Shown here one piece after another: positions 52,780 through 64,000 of a stretch of 64,000 nucleotides of DNA (its first letter is position 1; the number at the start of each line of letters is the position of its first letter). The stretch spans positions 8,498,501-8,562,500 of the forward strand of contig NC_080727.1 of NCBI RefSeq assembly GCF_019097595.1. The letters run 5' to 3'. The position numbers were made by a program, and so were the translations under genes. Source of the DNA: Hemibagrus wyckioides (taxonomy: Eukaryota; Chordata; Actinopteri; Siluriformes; Bagridae). A model generated the notes under the pieces. It saw only the letters and a program-made list of their open reading frames with translations, made no database searches and was not told the DNA's origin.

Positions 52780-53320
52780 AACGCCGCAATAAAAGCACGG
52801 CACTCCTTTGTTTTTGGTTTACGTGATAAACTGCCAAAAAAAGAGAAGAAGAAGACAAAGAAAGCATGCAAAAACAAAAGGAAATCAAAGAAATCAACAA
52901 TTTTTGTGTAAATTCACTGGTGGAGTCTATTATACGCGGCGCGGACATTGCAAACGGATCAATAGATGAGGAAAAAAAGGGTGCAGACGAGCAAACCAAC
53001 CCCCAATCCTCCCCCCAATAAAAGAAGAAAAAAAAAAATCGGATTGTGCTCTGGCAAACTGCACACAGTGAATGAGAGGATACGATTTGAGCTCTAATGC
53101 CATCCTTATGCGTCTTTTAGTACTTCTCGCCATAGGGCTTGGCACCAACAATGCTGTCACCGTGCCAAGAAAAAACACCGCAGTGGCTGCTGCATTTCAG
53201 CGACTGAGGTTTCTCACAAACAAACATGGTCACAAATACACAAATTGCGCCGCGAGTTTCCGTTTCTCTATCAGAATGACACGAAATTCTTATGTCTAGC
53301 TAAATCCATATATGCCAGCT
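52780..53320. promoter_or_regulatory. Candidate non-coding regulatory element
   Basis: A long unique segment. It includes GGCACTCCTTTGTTTTTGGT, a SOX-like CCTTTGTTTT core, and GCCATAGGGCTTGGCACCAA with a second CCGTGCCAAG, an NFI-like pair. It has no microsatellites beyond short A runs. It is plausible as a conserved tcf4 intronic element, but conservation was not checked. Confidence 0.3.
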
Positions 53321-53840
53321 AAACAGTGAGTGCCACCCAGAGAGAAACTCAGGTGTTTTTTCCTTTGTATAGCCCTATATGTGTGTACTATATACTACAT
53401 GTACTATGTTTTTAACAATGTTACCTCCATCCGGTTAGTGGCTAAGTTGAACGTCAGGGCTTTTTGTGCGCGTGTGTTTGTTTTTTTTTATTGATCTGTG
53501 GTGTGGTAGAAGGTGTAGGGAGGGTTTAATGGGGAGCTGTTTCACATCAGGATGCCTGCCTAGAATGTAATCAAGCGCATTCAAAAGAACTTAACAAGTG
53601 CACAGCTCTCGAACATCCTCGGCTGAATTTTAATTTGTTGCATCTCAAGCAGCTATAGCCTATCAATCGGGTTTGCCCCCCCCCCCCAAAAAAATGAATG
53701 AAATAAATAAATAATAAAGATAAGTACAGCGCAGCACTTCCAGTTAGAGAAGAATCAGCAAAGGGGCATCACTTTAGGTTTATCATTTGACCAGTGACTT
53801 CTATGTTGCTATGATAGTTAGACAGATAACTAGATGAAGA

Positions 53841-53921
<81 letters not shown>

Positions 53922-54035
53922 TAATGACCCTTCAGGAAAACTTTTCCTCCTTGAAATTTTTTTATATTTATTTAATTTGATTTTATGAAAAATATAATTG
54001 AATAAATAATTAAATATTTATTTATTTATTTATTT

Positions 54036-54066
<31 letters not shown>

Positions 54067-56241
54067 CAATTTTATTTTTTATCACCACATTTCATCACCT
54101 TGGGTTCTGGATATATTCCCGTTGATGTCATGGAAACCATTGTATTATTAAGAATGATTCATGTCTGTGCTGTTTGGTTTATTGCCTCAAACACACACAC
54201 ACACACGCACACACACACGCACACACACACTCTCTCAGTTTTTTTCCTCTCTCTATACAACACTTCCATTAGCACTTTCAGTCATCAGATTTCTCCATAT
54301 ATATACACACACCTTTTGAACTGCTTTTCACTCATCTCATTTTTTTTAATTGACTGATGTTTGTTCAGTAAATATTTATTTCATTATTTATTTGTTTGTT
54401 TCTTTGTTTCTTTCACAAACCCTTTCTGTCTGTCATGGGTCAGCTCCTTTTGGATCCAGTAAGCATTGCTCCATAAAGAAAAATCACTTTAAAGCTTAAT
54501 CAGAACTGGAACAGACTAACAGGGTCTTAACCATATCAACCCCATCTCCTACAAAAATAAACAAATAAATGAGTAAACCTTCATTTGTTTGCTTGTTTCT
54601 TCATTCTCTCAAACAAGCGAAAATAACCAATAAATAAATGAATAATTGAATGAACGCATTAGTACCTTTTGCGCATTTTTTTTTCTTCTGAACTTGGCAT
54701 GAAAAAACGCCACATTACGCCCAATGCCCAACCCGAACACCCCCCCCCTCGACCCTGACCAATCAGGACTCTCTCAGTGTGCCGGCGTGCCAAGTTCACT
54801 TCATCACTCGCTCTTTCGGGAGTTGCCAACACGCTTTGGCTCATCTTATTCAAAGAAAAAAAAGAGGGTGGTGGTGGAAATGGAAAAAAAAAAAAAAAGA
54901 AATGCTACCTTGCCTTTTTTCCCCTCTGCAGATCTCTTCACCGAAACCATTTCATGTCAGTGTAGCGCCAACTATCTGAAATTTAGTTACGGATGCTATT
55001 ATTTACATCTATGAAAGTAGAGATAGCTTGTCTTTTCCTCTAGGTACCTGCTCAGGAATATGACAAATCAGAAATCTGTGTTAAAATAGATAGAAATATT
55101 TGACACCTCTCTCTCTCTCTCTCCATCTCTTTTTTTCCTCCGTCTGTCTCTCGGAACAAAGACCAAAATCCGCCATGCTGTTTGCCTCAAGTCACTTCCT
55201 GTGATGTAAAGGCTTTTCGATATACTGAATGTGACACGGCTGTTATTTTTTAATCAATCACCACTTAAGATGTCTGAGCCATCCACCCACACTCGCTCTT
55301 TGCTTATTTATTATTCAACAAGTTTTGCTGTGGGGGGAAAAAAAAAAGAGAGAAACAAACAAACAACAACAAAAAAAAAAACTTTACAGATGCCTTAGAC
55401 ATTTTTTCATTAATTTATTTCATTTATCGTTTCTTCTTTGATTCGGTTTTAATTAGTAATTAGTATGAATATGCTTCCTATACCAGGGCTGTCTGAAGTA
55501 TCGGCTTGCCAGTTGGCAGAAGGCTGGTGCGCATGGGATTAACTCATTTTAACACAACAAAATTATGGTTGCATCTTGGCATTTCAAATGTTAATGTACT
55601 CAAACTCGGCGTATTTAGAAAAATATCGGATCAATTTTGGTCATTTCGTTAACTGCAAAGAAACCAATTCCAGGATTTTGTTTTTAACTGCAAATATAAT
55701 GTAAGGTGTTATTTAGGATATACATTATATAGTAGGATGTCAGTTTCTTTAAAAAAAAAAAAAAAAAGCTGTGTGTGTGTGTGTGAGAAAAAAATTTGTT
55801 CATTTTTATTGTGAATTTTCGAATTTCACCAAAGCAACCATGCATTAACTATTAAGCAGGATTAAAAGGGGAGGATGTTGGAGTTGGTCCATATTTTTCA
55901 TTAACACAGAGACAGACAGGAGAGAGAGAGAGAGAGATTCCTCATGAGGAGACTGGGATGATTGCATTCCGCTGTCCTTTTTGTGTTCATATGTAAAATA
56001 AAATAAATATATCTAACTTTTGTGAACATTGCATCGATAGCGGCTTCTTATTTCGAGCAGGATGTCACCTGTGAACGTCAATAAATACAGAAAATTGCAG
56101 TTAAAATTATTATTATGTTAATGCTATGGGTTTCATTCATAGATGAGATTAATAAATTAATCTGAATTAGAATAGTTTCTTTTCGATTCTTTTGCAGTTC
56201 CTGTTGAATGTCTCTGTAGATCACTTGAGTCTTTTCTGACA

Positions 56242-56272
<31 letters not shown>

Positions 56273-56440
56273 AGGAAATGATTCTACTCTTGACATTGTC
56301 TATAAGACATTATTTCTAAAACATTTCCCCTCCCCCCACACACACACACACACACTCACTCACACATGCTACACCCGAAGTCTGGCACTGTTTAAGTTCT
56401 GGCTGGTCGAGGAGTGTGTGAAAGACGATTATGAATGGCA
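53321..56440. other. Intronic stretch with AT and TTTA repeats
   Basis: An interrupted (AT)n lies at about 53846-53918, (TTTA)n at about 54018-54066, CA at about 54190-54229, poly-A runs near 54883, 55370 and 55753, and GT/CA at about 56249-56274 and 56336-56356. Bases 53540-53665 and 54700-54850 are unique and may be regulatory. No exon was seen. Confidence 0.55.
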
Positions 56441-56660
56441 CCTTCAGAGGGACTGATAAGGTGCCATTTCCGTGTTAATTCTGCCTCCTCGATCTCAGCT
56501 TGGCACAAAAGCAGCAGAACATCTCGCTAGCGTGGATCCCCTCTAGCCATAATTACACATCTCAGAGACCATTCAAGCTGATTTCCGCCCGAAATCTGGT
56601 GACTCGAGCACGGTATTCCATGTATAAAAAATCTGCACACACCTGGGTAAATATGATAAA
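56441..56660. promoter_or_regulatory. Candidate conserved non-coding element
   Basis: Non-repetitive sequence containing GGTGCCATTTCCGTGTTAAT, CTCAGCTTGGCACAAAAGCA, CTAGCCATAATTACACATCT and ATTCAAGCTGATTTCCGCCC. The texture resembles a deep-conserved enhancer. It lies about 1.4 kb upstream of exon C. No coding frame was found. Confidence 0.35.
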
Positions 56661-57622
56661 GCAGTGAAATATCCAATAAACTTTGATTTTTGTCAAGACG
56701 ATTTATTAAAGCAATGGAAAATGGAGGATAGAAACAAGCAGAAGTTGTTTTTCGACCATGTCAGCAGATTTCGGAAAACGTATTACATCCACGGCTGAAT
56801 GTAACACATACTAATGACAGAGATCATCTGCAGCTGGATGCCAAGACTGGTGTACAAGGGGTTTTGTTTGCTTTATTCTGCCTTTTATTTTGTCATTTTT
56901 GTTTATAGAGTAATTTATTACAATCAAGAGTGAGGTCTGAGAAAAATCTGACTTGCCTAAAATGCTGATTTACCTATGACTAATCCTCTAATTTGTGGGG
57001 TTTTATGTAATAAGAGGTTGTCGTTTGTGTACCCAAAACGCCCTCGTAGGGAAAATTCTGCGTGACTCAGAGAAATTGGAAGATGGCAGATTTTCCTTTT
57101 AAGCACTGTACGTCAAGCAAGTATGCAAATGCAAAAATAAATTTCGATCGGTCCAAAAGTGATTTGTAATAAGATGTTCTGCAGCTGAGAAGATAATGAT
57201 ATAGGATTATTTTCACTTATGTAACCACTGTCTCTGAAATGACTCTTAACTGAAATGTCCACATGGGAAGATTGCATAGATTTGGATGTTAAAAGACAAC
57301 AAGCTGATGCTATTCTGACTGATATCATACATTTTAAATAATATTAAGGGTTATTATTGTTATTAGGTATTTATTATGGTTAAGGGTTATATTATTCAAT
57401 GATCTATTATTTTATAATATATAAATAATATTTATAAATTATTTAACATAGTATGTATAGTATATATTACATAGTATTTATTTTATTTTATTTTATTTTA
57501 TTTTTAAATCTTTTTTTTACGTTCCGAAGGTTGAATATTTATATTTCTGATCCAAAATGTAGTAAACTTCCTTCCCACTTCCAAATGAGGGCCTGTCATG
57601 ATTAAACAGGGATTGTGCATGC
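56661..57622. other. Intronic stretch, unique then AT-rich
   Basis: It contains a POU octamer ATGCAAAT at 57123-57130 and otherwise unique sequence to about 57330. AT-rich sequence follows, with a TTTTA run at about 57480-57505. Confidence 0.5.
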
Positions 57623-57626
57623 TAAT

Positions 57627-57692
<66 letters not shown>
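57623..57692. repeat. (AT)n array upstream of exon C
   Basis: About 30 AT units, roughly 340 bases upstream of the exon C acceptor. Confidence 0.93.
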
Positions 57693-57697
<5 letters not shown>

Positions 57698-57976
57698 TAA
57701 GTAATGATCAAAGTGGTCAAAGTGGAGTCCGTGGACAATAACCCATATTCATCGCAAACATAAAGGGTACTTTAGCGGGTAAAGACGAGGCAAAATCTCT
57801 TCTCCATACAAATTTGGTGCTGTATTTGGTCCTGACCTCAGAGTGTCTGGCTGCAATCCAAGGGCAGTATGGTAAATTTGAATGCAGCATGTGTTCATAT
57901 ATAATTAGGTGCCTCCACTGAGGGACTTTGACAAAGCTTGGTGTGTGTGTGTGTGTGTGTGAAATGTTGTGTTTCC

Positions 57977-57988
57977 CAGCTGCAGGTG
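57977..57988. promoter_or_regulatory. Two abutting E-boxes before exon C
   Basis: CAGCTGCAGGTG consists of CAGCTG directly followed by CAGGTG. Both are CANNTG E-boxes, and CAGGTG is a preferred class I bHLH site. The pair lies 40-51 bases upstream of the exon C acceptor. It may be a chance match or part of the splice region. Confidence 0.3.
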
Positions 57989-58027
57989 TTAAATCACTGA
58001 CTAATGACTCTCTCTCTCTCTAAACAG

Positions 58028-58089
58028 GTAAAACAGAAAGAGCATCATACTCGTACAGTCGTGACTCGAACCTACACGGGTGCCATCAG
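58028..58089 (+). CDS. tcf4: tcf4 internal coding exon C
   Basis: This is a 62-base exon between a TC-rich acceptor (CTCTCTCTAAACAG, with ACTGAC/ACTAAT branch-like sites upstream) and CATCAG|GTACGA. Its first two bases complete a Gly codon begun in exon B. It then encodes KTERASYSYSRDSNLHGCHQ and ends on a codon boundary. The segment KTER.SYS..R.SNL.GCHQ matches TCF4, about one codon shorter than the human sequence as I remember it. TCF12 reads KTSERGSFSLYSRD.., so tcf4 fits better. It precedes the region with the nuclear localisation signal (KKVRKVPPG), which would lie in later exons beyond the window. Confidence 0.93.
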
Positions 58090-59540
58090 GTACGAGTCCC
58101 TTTTTATTCTCCAAAAATGCTCTTGACTTTCTGCTTCTGTTCTTTATTCTTCTGTGCTGAATTCCTGCACTGTGCTGCACCTCCTAACAGGATCAGTAAG
58201 ATGTCCGTCACCCGCCTTTTCATTGTCCAGTGGCTTCTTAGATTGCAGGAAAGCTCTGAAGTTAACCGTAATGGCGTCAGTGTTCATACTGGTAGTCACT
58301 GTTTGTTGAAATTTATTTACACAGCATTTTACTTAAAGCTGTCAATGAATATGAATGAATGAATGAATGAATAACATTATTGTAAATTTTGTTTCTTTCT
58401 AATATTGGATAGACAGACGATTATGAAGAGTTTGTGAATATTCTCTGTCTAGAAAAAGAGGACAAAGTTGGGGTCTTGTCACTTATGAAAAATTAGCTGG
58501 CTTTGAAATCAATCTTTTTTTTTTTTGACAGCTGACAAGACAGAGCCATCAGTAAGAGCATGTGACCGAGTCTGAGAGGGAGTGTGTGTGTGTGTGTCAG
58601 TGTGTGTGTGTGAGACATTGAGAGAGAGAGAGAGAGAGAGAGAGAGCACACATCCTACCCTTAAAGCTTTTGTAAAACTTTATTATCCACACTTTATTGC
58701 TTATTTAAATCTCAGTCCAAGCTCATACTAGGAAAAAACTACTGTCCGAAATCTTATTCCCCCCGCCCCCCCTCTTTCCAAAATCAATATAAATCCCTGT
58801 CACAAAAGTTGTCTTTTATTGCTCAGTATAACCCTGGTTTGATTTACTGCATTCAGTTCTGAGCAGGAGATGCATTATTTCAGCATTGCAGTGAATAATG
58901 AAAGCATCCCACATGCACCTGCTAAAGCTTGAGATTTGGCCTTTTGCAGGGATTTGGGATATAGCCAAATCTCTCAAATGTCCAAACTGTGTAATAATGT
59001 TCCATTTCTTTCTTCCTTTCTTTCTTAAATCTGTGGCTGTTGAAATCCTAGACGTAGAAAACTAGTCAGTGTCGATATTATTGTGTTCCTCTATTGTTTA
59101 GACTGGACACTATACCAGGAACTCAGTTAGTTTGCATCATGTAGTGGGCACTGTTCAGAGTCTCCTCACTGTTCATACATATATGTTAATACATATACGT
59201 ATGAACATGCATGTTACATACTATACTTACATACTTATATACATACATACATATGTATATAAGTTAATACTGAAATGGTATACACTGATATTCGGACATT
59301 AGATCAGGAGGAAGTGCTGAATTCTTGTGGATGAAATTATGAGCTTTACTTAAAATGAGCTGAATGTGTAGCAAACCTTTCAAACTTTTTGCATTGTTTT
59401 TGCAGGAGAGCGCAATGTGTTCATCTACTGTACTTCTGTTAGATGATTATTATAATGTTCGCTATTGTCTTCTCCAAATATTATTATATTACTGGTTTAG
59501 TATTTGACAGAAAATACTACAATACTGCATTTCTTATCCC
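58090..59540 (+). other. tcf4 intron after exon C, first part
   Basis: Unique intron with a GAAT run at about 58344-58372, GT/GA repeats at about 58581-58646 and TACA-type repeats at about 59215-59265. No further exon was recognised. Confidence 0.6.
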
Positions 59541-59974
<434 letters not shown>

Positions 59975-60773
59975 TACTCAGACCCCCTGTTTCAGACACC
60001 TACACTCGTGAAAACTCAGAGGCAATCTCAGAAGCACGGTCCACCCAACGGTGATTCCAGACCCAGATAATCGATTAAGAAGCAGCTGCTTAACCACTTT
60101 CTAACTACGAGAGCGGTTCATTTCCTGCATAAATATTGCTGTAACTTTTGAGCTTGAGCGTCACACACTGAACTCAGTTCTAATACTAGACGTATTGTTC
60201 ACAATTACCAGAGACAAATCCATTTATAGTGTTTGAAACACACTTGGAGGAATGTGCTGTCTGCCCTCTTCCACATCCCCGAGCTCACAGACACCTGTGA
60301 AGATTGTGTGTCGCTTTGAGTGACTAGTGAGTGAATTTGCTCTAAAACTCATAATCTACTGACACTAGGGCGTTAAATGTTATTTTAAAGTCGCCCCACT
60401 CTCGAGCCCTACAGTGATTCATGTTTATGTGATAATATAACTGAGACTACGTCCACATTAATCTGGATAAATCAGAAAATGCCTCTTTTTCTCTTGATTT
60501 TGGCCTTCCGTCCATTCTAAGATACATAGAGCTTTTAGAAAACTCTCCCCAGTGGATAGATATGAAAAAAATGAGTAATGTGATGCAGTCATGTGACCCT
60601 TCAACACAAAACCATCATCTCTGTAGTCATGGGTCTCCCGCAGCTACAAATCCACCTCATTATCCGTCTGTCTAACTGATCAAACCGTGAAAAACATCTT
60701 GTTGTAAAGGTATTTTTACTTTGTGATGTTAGACAATGTTGTTAATAGTGATTACGGTTGTATGAATTAAAAT

Positions 60774-60815
<42 letters not shown>

Positions 60816-62589
60816 CCTTTAAAGCAATGGTTTACTCACCTTGGGGACTCATTGACTGCTCACTGACTGTTCGGGTCAATTGGAAATGAAAATGTAATAC
60901 ATCCTCTTGCATCTGTGAACAGGAGCTAAACTGTACACAGACACACACACACACACACACACACACAGCATGACAAATCGGAACATATTCTTTTACATTG
61001 GGTTTCAAGGTCATGGGGTAATGAGCAAGCTGTTAACAGCATTTAAGATTAAAAGCAGATTCAGCTTCATTTCTCAACGTACGCCTCGTACATTACGCTA
61101 TATTGAGACAGTTTTTGGGGCTGTGTGAATATATACACACCGACTTAGCTGCTTTCACAACGTGAAACCTTCTGAATAAAGCCGTCGAATCGCCTGCTTT
61201 GGTTTCATTCCCAAAACGCTCGCTTGTGTTAAACAGGCGATTTGACAGTGTTTGAGACTTTACTTCATATTTAGTGTTTGTGTTACAGCAGTTCCACTTG
61301 AGATGTTTACCGGGTTATTTTTGGCTGTGAAAAAGAGGCAATTCACACTTTTTTCCCCCTCTTTCCTGTCTTCCTTTTCTTTCTTTTTTTCCTTCTTACA
61401 CGGGTGGTGATTTGCTATGAGACGCTTATCACTCCTCTCCTCCATTTGGCTGCTTGTCTTTCAGAGTTTTCGTCTCCCTGTTGCATGTTAACGTGTTAAT
61501 TGCCCCTTGTTAAGGGCTCCGTTTTAAAAAGGCCCGTGTCATCGTGTATGTGTGTGTGTGTGTGTGTTTTTTATGTGTGTGTGCCCGCATGTGTGTGTGT
61601 GTGTGTGTGCCCGTTCTCTTTTTTCACCTGTCGCTTCTTCTCATCCAGATCCTCTTCCATTGCTAACATTCCACAAGGTGATGAGAGCCACAAATCAATG
61701 TGAGGGCTCTCAGGCAGTCTCTCATATGCTCTTTTTCTCCTTCCCTTACACACACACACACACACACACTTCTCACACTCTCTTTAATTGGCGGTTGTGA
61801 TCAAGATTGGGCTATTCACAACAGAACAACTTATCAATGTTCTTATTTTCTAAGAAAAAAACCCCCTGAAACATAGACACCATTAAAGGGTAGATAAACA
61901 CACACACACATGCACACGCACACACACTTGCTCTGATGAGTTGATGAGAAAAAGTGGCACATACATTGGCATCCTACATGAGCGCAGTGTGAAAGGAGGC
62001 AAATTTGCGACAACGGTGCAAATGATTCTGTCTGTTTTATACTAGAAGGTGTTTGATCGTCGTCGTCGGAGCGTGTGGGCAGGTGTGTGATGCATCCGAA
62101 TTCAGTGCTTTCAGGTGCCTTTCAGGCTGATGCTGTGTGCATATGATAATTAGCACGTTAGGGTGTTGTGATATGTTTGGATACTAATGGTGCGTGCATG
62201 AGTATGCGTGCATGTGTGTGTGTGTAGGTGGTTTGATGCACATGCACATATATATATCATTAGAATGATTACACTTCCCAAAGTATTTTGAGACAGAAAT
62301 TGAGTGACCGGTCACAGGCAGGGTTGTGAAGTTATTTATTTCACTTTCAAGCTGGAGGTGGAGAGGTAGAGAGTAGCACACTGAGGAACACTGTGGGAGA
62401 ATTGCATACGTGGAAAAACAAAAATGCAAAGCGTACACTACAGTACACTGAGCATCACACTCATATGTGCTTGTTGAACCTCCCACTGCAGATCGAGTTC
62501 CCTCTTTGCTGTTATAATAACCACCACTCTTCTGCGAAAGGCTTTCCAGTGGATTTTGTGTGACTCTCAAGAGTCTGTACATTCAGGAT
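59975..62589. other. tcf4 intron with SINE scrap and CA repeats
   Basis: Bases 60243-60330 share the CCCTCTTCCACATCCCCGAG and CTCACAGACACCTGTGA blocks of the SINE at 63265. CA/GT runs lie at about 60777-60811, 60939-60967, 61547-61568, 61588-61609, 61749-61769 and 61900-61927. A TATATA segment lies near 62249. No exon was seen. Confidence 0.5.
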
Positions 62590-62701
62590 CCAGGGCATTA
62601 CTTGAGCTCAGGCACTGAAGCTGGCTGAGGAGGACCTGGTGTGCAGTCAGTGTTACAATTCATTCAGCGAGGTTGAGGTCAGGACTGTGTGCAGGCCATC
62701 A
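62590..62701 (-). mobile_element. Diverged Tc1-like fragment, copy 4
   Basis: The plus-strand blocks GAGCTCAGGCACTGAAGCTG, GAGGACCTGGTGTGCAGTC, CAATTCATTC and GAGGTTGAGGTCAGGACTGT align in order with the copy at 11820-11930 (GTCAGGCACTGATGTTGG.., GTTGAGGTCAGGACTTTGTG). It is a short, heavily diverged piece of the same catalytic region. Confidence 0.6.
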
Positions 62702-62735
62702 CAATAATCTGTAAATATGTACGTTCCATGTGTGG

Positions 62736-62930
62736 ACGTTTAGTAGGTTAAGGCTGTGGGTCGTTGCCCGGAAGTTCAAGCCCCAGCAAAGCCAAGCTGC
62801 CACTGTTGGGCCCTTGAGCAAGGCCCCTAACTCCCCTGCTCCAGGGGAGCTGCAACATGGCTATGATATGTGAAGAAAGAAATTTCACTATGCAGTAATG
62901 TATATGTGACAAATAAAGACTACTTAATTT
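62736..62930 (+). mobile_element. tRNA-derived SINE, plus strand
   Basis: It shows GGTTAAGGCTGTGGGTCGTT, a B-box-like AGTTCAAGCCCC, CTGCCACTGTTGGGCCCTTG, CAAGGCCCCTAACTCCCCTG and a tail ATGTATATGTGACAAATAAA. It is the same family as 35183-35391 and close to full length. Confidence 0.78.
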
Positions 62931-63264
62931 AGTTTGAGTTAATATACAGGATTATTCTGCTATATTTTCTGGCCATCATTTGTACTTGAGATTGGTGAAA
63001 TGTTCATAAACAAATGAACAAACAACTACTACTACTAATAATAATAATAATAAGTAGTAGTAAATGTTTTATGTTGAACCATAGAATCTAATGTCTGCAA
63101 AACAAATTTTCCTTTCTTGACCAAATCTTTACCACCTGTCCCTTATCATATATCTTCCTTATCATATAACTCCCTAATCATGTAACAAAGTAGGGTGAGG
63201 GCTAACACATGGCCCCCTTTAGACACGTGAATCAAGCCAATTCAATTTCTGGTCATGCGGCATC
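62931..63264. other. Intronic stretch with ACT/AAT repeats
   Basis: An (ACT)n(AAT)n microsatellite lies at about 63026-63061. Nothing else was recognised. Confidence 0.6.
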
Positions 63265-63495
63265 ACACGGGATTGCAGCACACTCAGAGGAAAACGCTAT
63301 CCACCCTCTTCCACATACATGAGCTCACAGACGCTCACGAAGAGTCAGCATCGCTGTCATCTATAGGGAAGAGAGAGTACGGCCTGCCTCCCGCACAGAG
63401 AGCAGGGGTTTGACTCCCAGCCACAGATGGCTGTAGTATTATTGGGATCTTGTGATCTCCTGATGGTAGAGTGAATGGTTTTCCGTTGTGCCATT
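63265..63495 (-). mobile_element. SINE-like retroposon, minus strand
   Basis: On the minus strand it begins TGGCACAACGGAAAACCATT and runs CAGGAGATCACAAGATCCCA, GCCATCTGTGGCTGGGAGTC, TGAGCTCATGTATGTGGAAG and GGGTGGATAGCGTTTTCCTC. I recall this as a tRNA-derived SINE of otophysan fish. The scrap at 60243-60330 shares its 3' blocks. Confidence 0.6.
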
Positions 63496-64000
63496 TTAAA
63501 ACAGCCATTTTCATTTTTAATAAGACATAATAAATGTGCATATGCTTTCTTGTCCTGTTACTGAAACACCTCAAAGCCCTCAGTCCAGAAGACTTCAGTT
63601 TATTTATTTTTTCTTACATTTCCATCAGGTGCACGTCAGACATAATACATCTGAATACACTCATTAATCAGCACACATCTACACTCACATTCACGTATAT
63701 GTACATGCCTATATGTGCCCATATGTACATGCATAGATTACATACGTTGTGTAGGGGGGAAAAAAAAGAAAAAACACTATGTACTTATAGACAGTGATCT
63801 TTCTTTCCATTAAAATTTTGATTCAAGAATAAAATCAGGTCTATTTTTCTCATTGCAAAGCAAATTGTTTCTTTTTCTGTTTTAAATTTGCTCCATTTCA
63901 TAAATGTCCATAATGATTTCCATTCATGCATTTAATGTAGGACTTTCCTATGACGACCATTTTTTTTTGATAAAGCTCTTTCGAACAGCAATATATATTC
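63496..64000. other. tcf4 intron to window end, nothing recognised
   Basis: AT-rich unique intronic sequence with an A run near 63758-63775. No exon or element was identified before the window ends. Confidence 0.6.

Overview
The window is vertebrate, almost certainly teleost, nuclear DNA. It is dominated by introns, dense microsatellites (GT, GA, TC, AT, GATA/TATC), deletion derivatives of Tc1/mariner transposons, tRNA-derived SINEs and 3' scraps of non-LTR retrotransposons. Several repeats resemble families I remember from catfish genomes, so a siluriform or other otophysan is my best guess; this is recall-based. There is no bacterial, organellar or viral gene content.

The only gene I can support is one plus-strand gene with three internal coding exons: 26280-26335 (A), 31394-31490 (B) and 58028-58089 (C). 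Each has consensus splice sites, and together they make one continuous reading frame. The encoded peptide (VEDR..SWGNG, then RDLGSHD..SPP.VNSR, then KTERASYS..GCHQ) matches the region between the N-terminal activation domain and the nuclear localisation region of the class I bHLH E-protein TCF4 (E2-2). It fits TCF4 better than TCF12 or TCF3. Neither the bHLH domain nor the gene ends are in the window. Everything else is tcf4 intron: 1-26279 (partial), 26336-31393, 31491-58027 and 58090-64000 (partial).

Layout. 1-26 kb: upstream intron with a Tc1 deletion derivative (4928-5218), two copies of a second Tc1 deletion derivative (11647-12201, 12968-13334), an L2/V-SINE-like retroposon, a 13-copy GT/GA minisatellite (14.85-16.17 kb), an RTE-like LINE 3' end (18.45-18.80 kb), a third Tc1-like remnant (21163-21666) and a 5-copy polypyrimidine minisatellite (22.53-23.37 kb). 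26-31 kb: exon A, followed after about 14 bases by a 2.3 kb TATC/TGTC array, another Tc1 fragment, and a truncated Tc1 copy ending 76 bases before exon B. 31-58 kb: a 26.5 kb intron with a four-retroposon cluster (35.2-36.5 kb), a strong candidate enhancer block with two POU octamers (39.2-40.0 kb), a second TATC/CATC array (48.3-48.8 kb), a long AT palindrome (50.67-50.76 kb), and other complex, possibly conserved non-coding stretches. 58-64 kb: exon C and the start of the next intron, with a GATA/GACA array in opposite orientation and three SINE or Tc1 fragments.

I found no self-contained new system such as a CRISPR array, cassette or nested gene. The most notable points are the giant tetranucleotide array against the exon A donor, the minisatellites, and the candidate regulatory block in the large intron. 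Repeat family names are from memory and were not searched.
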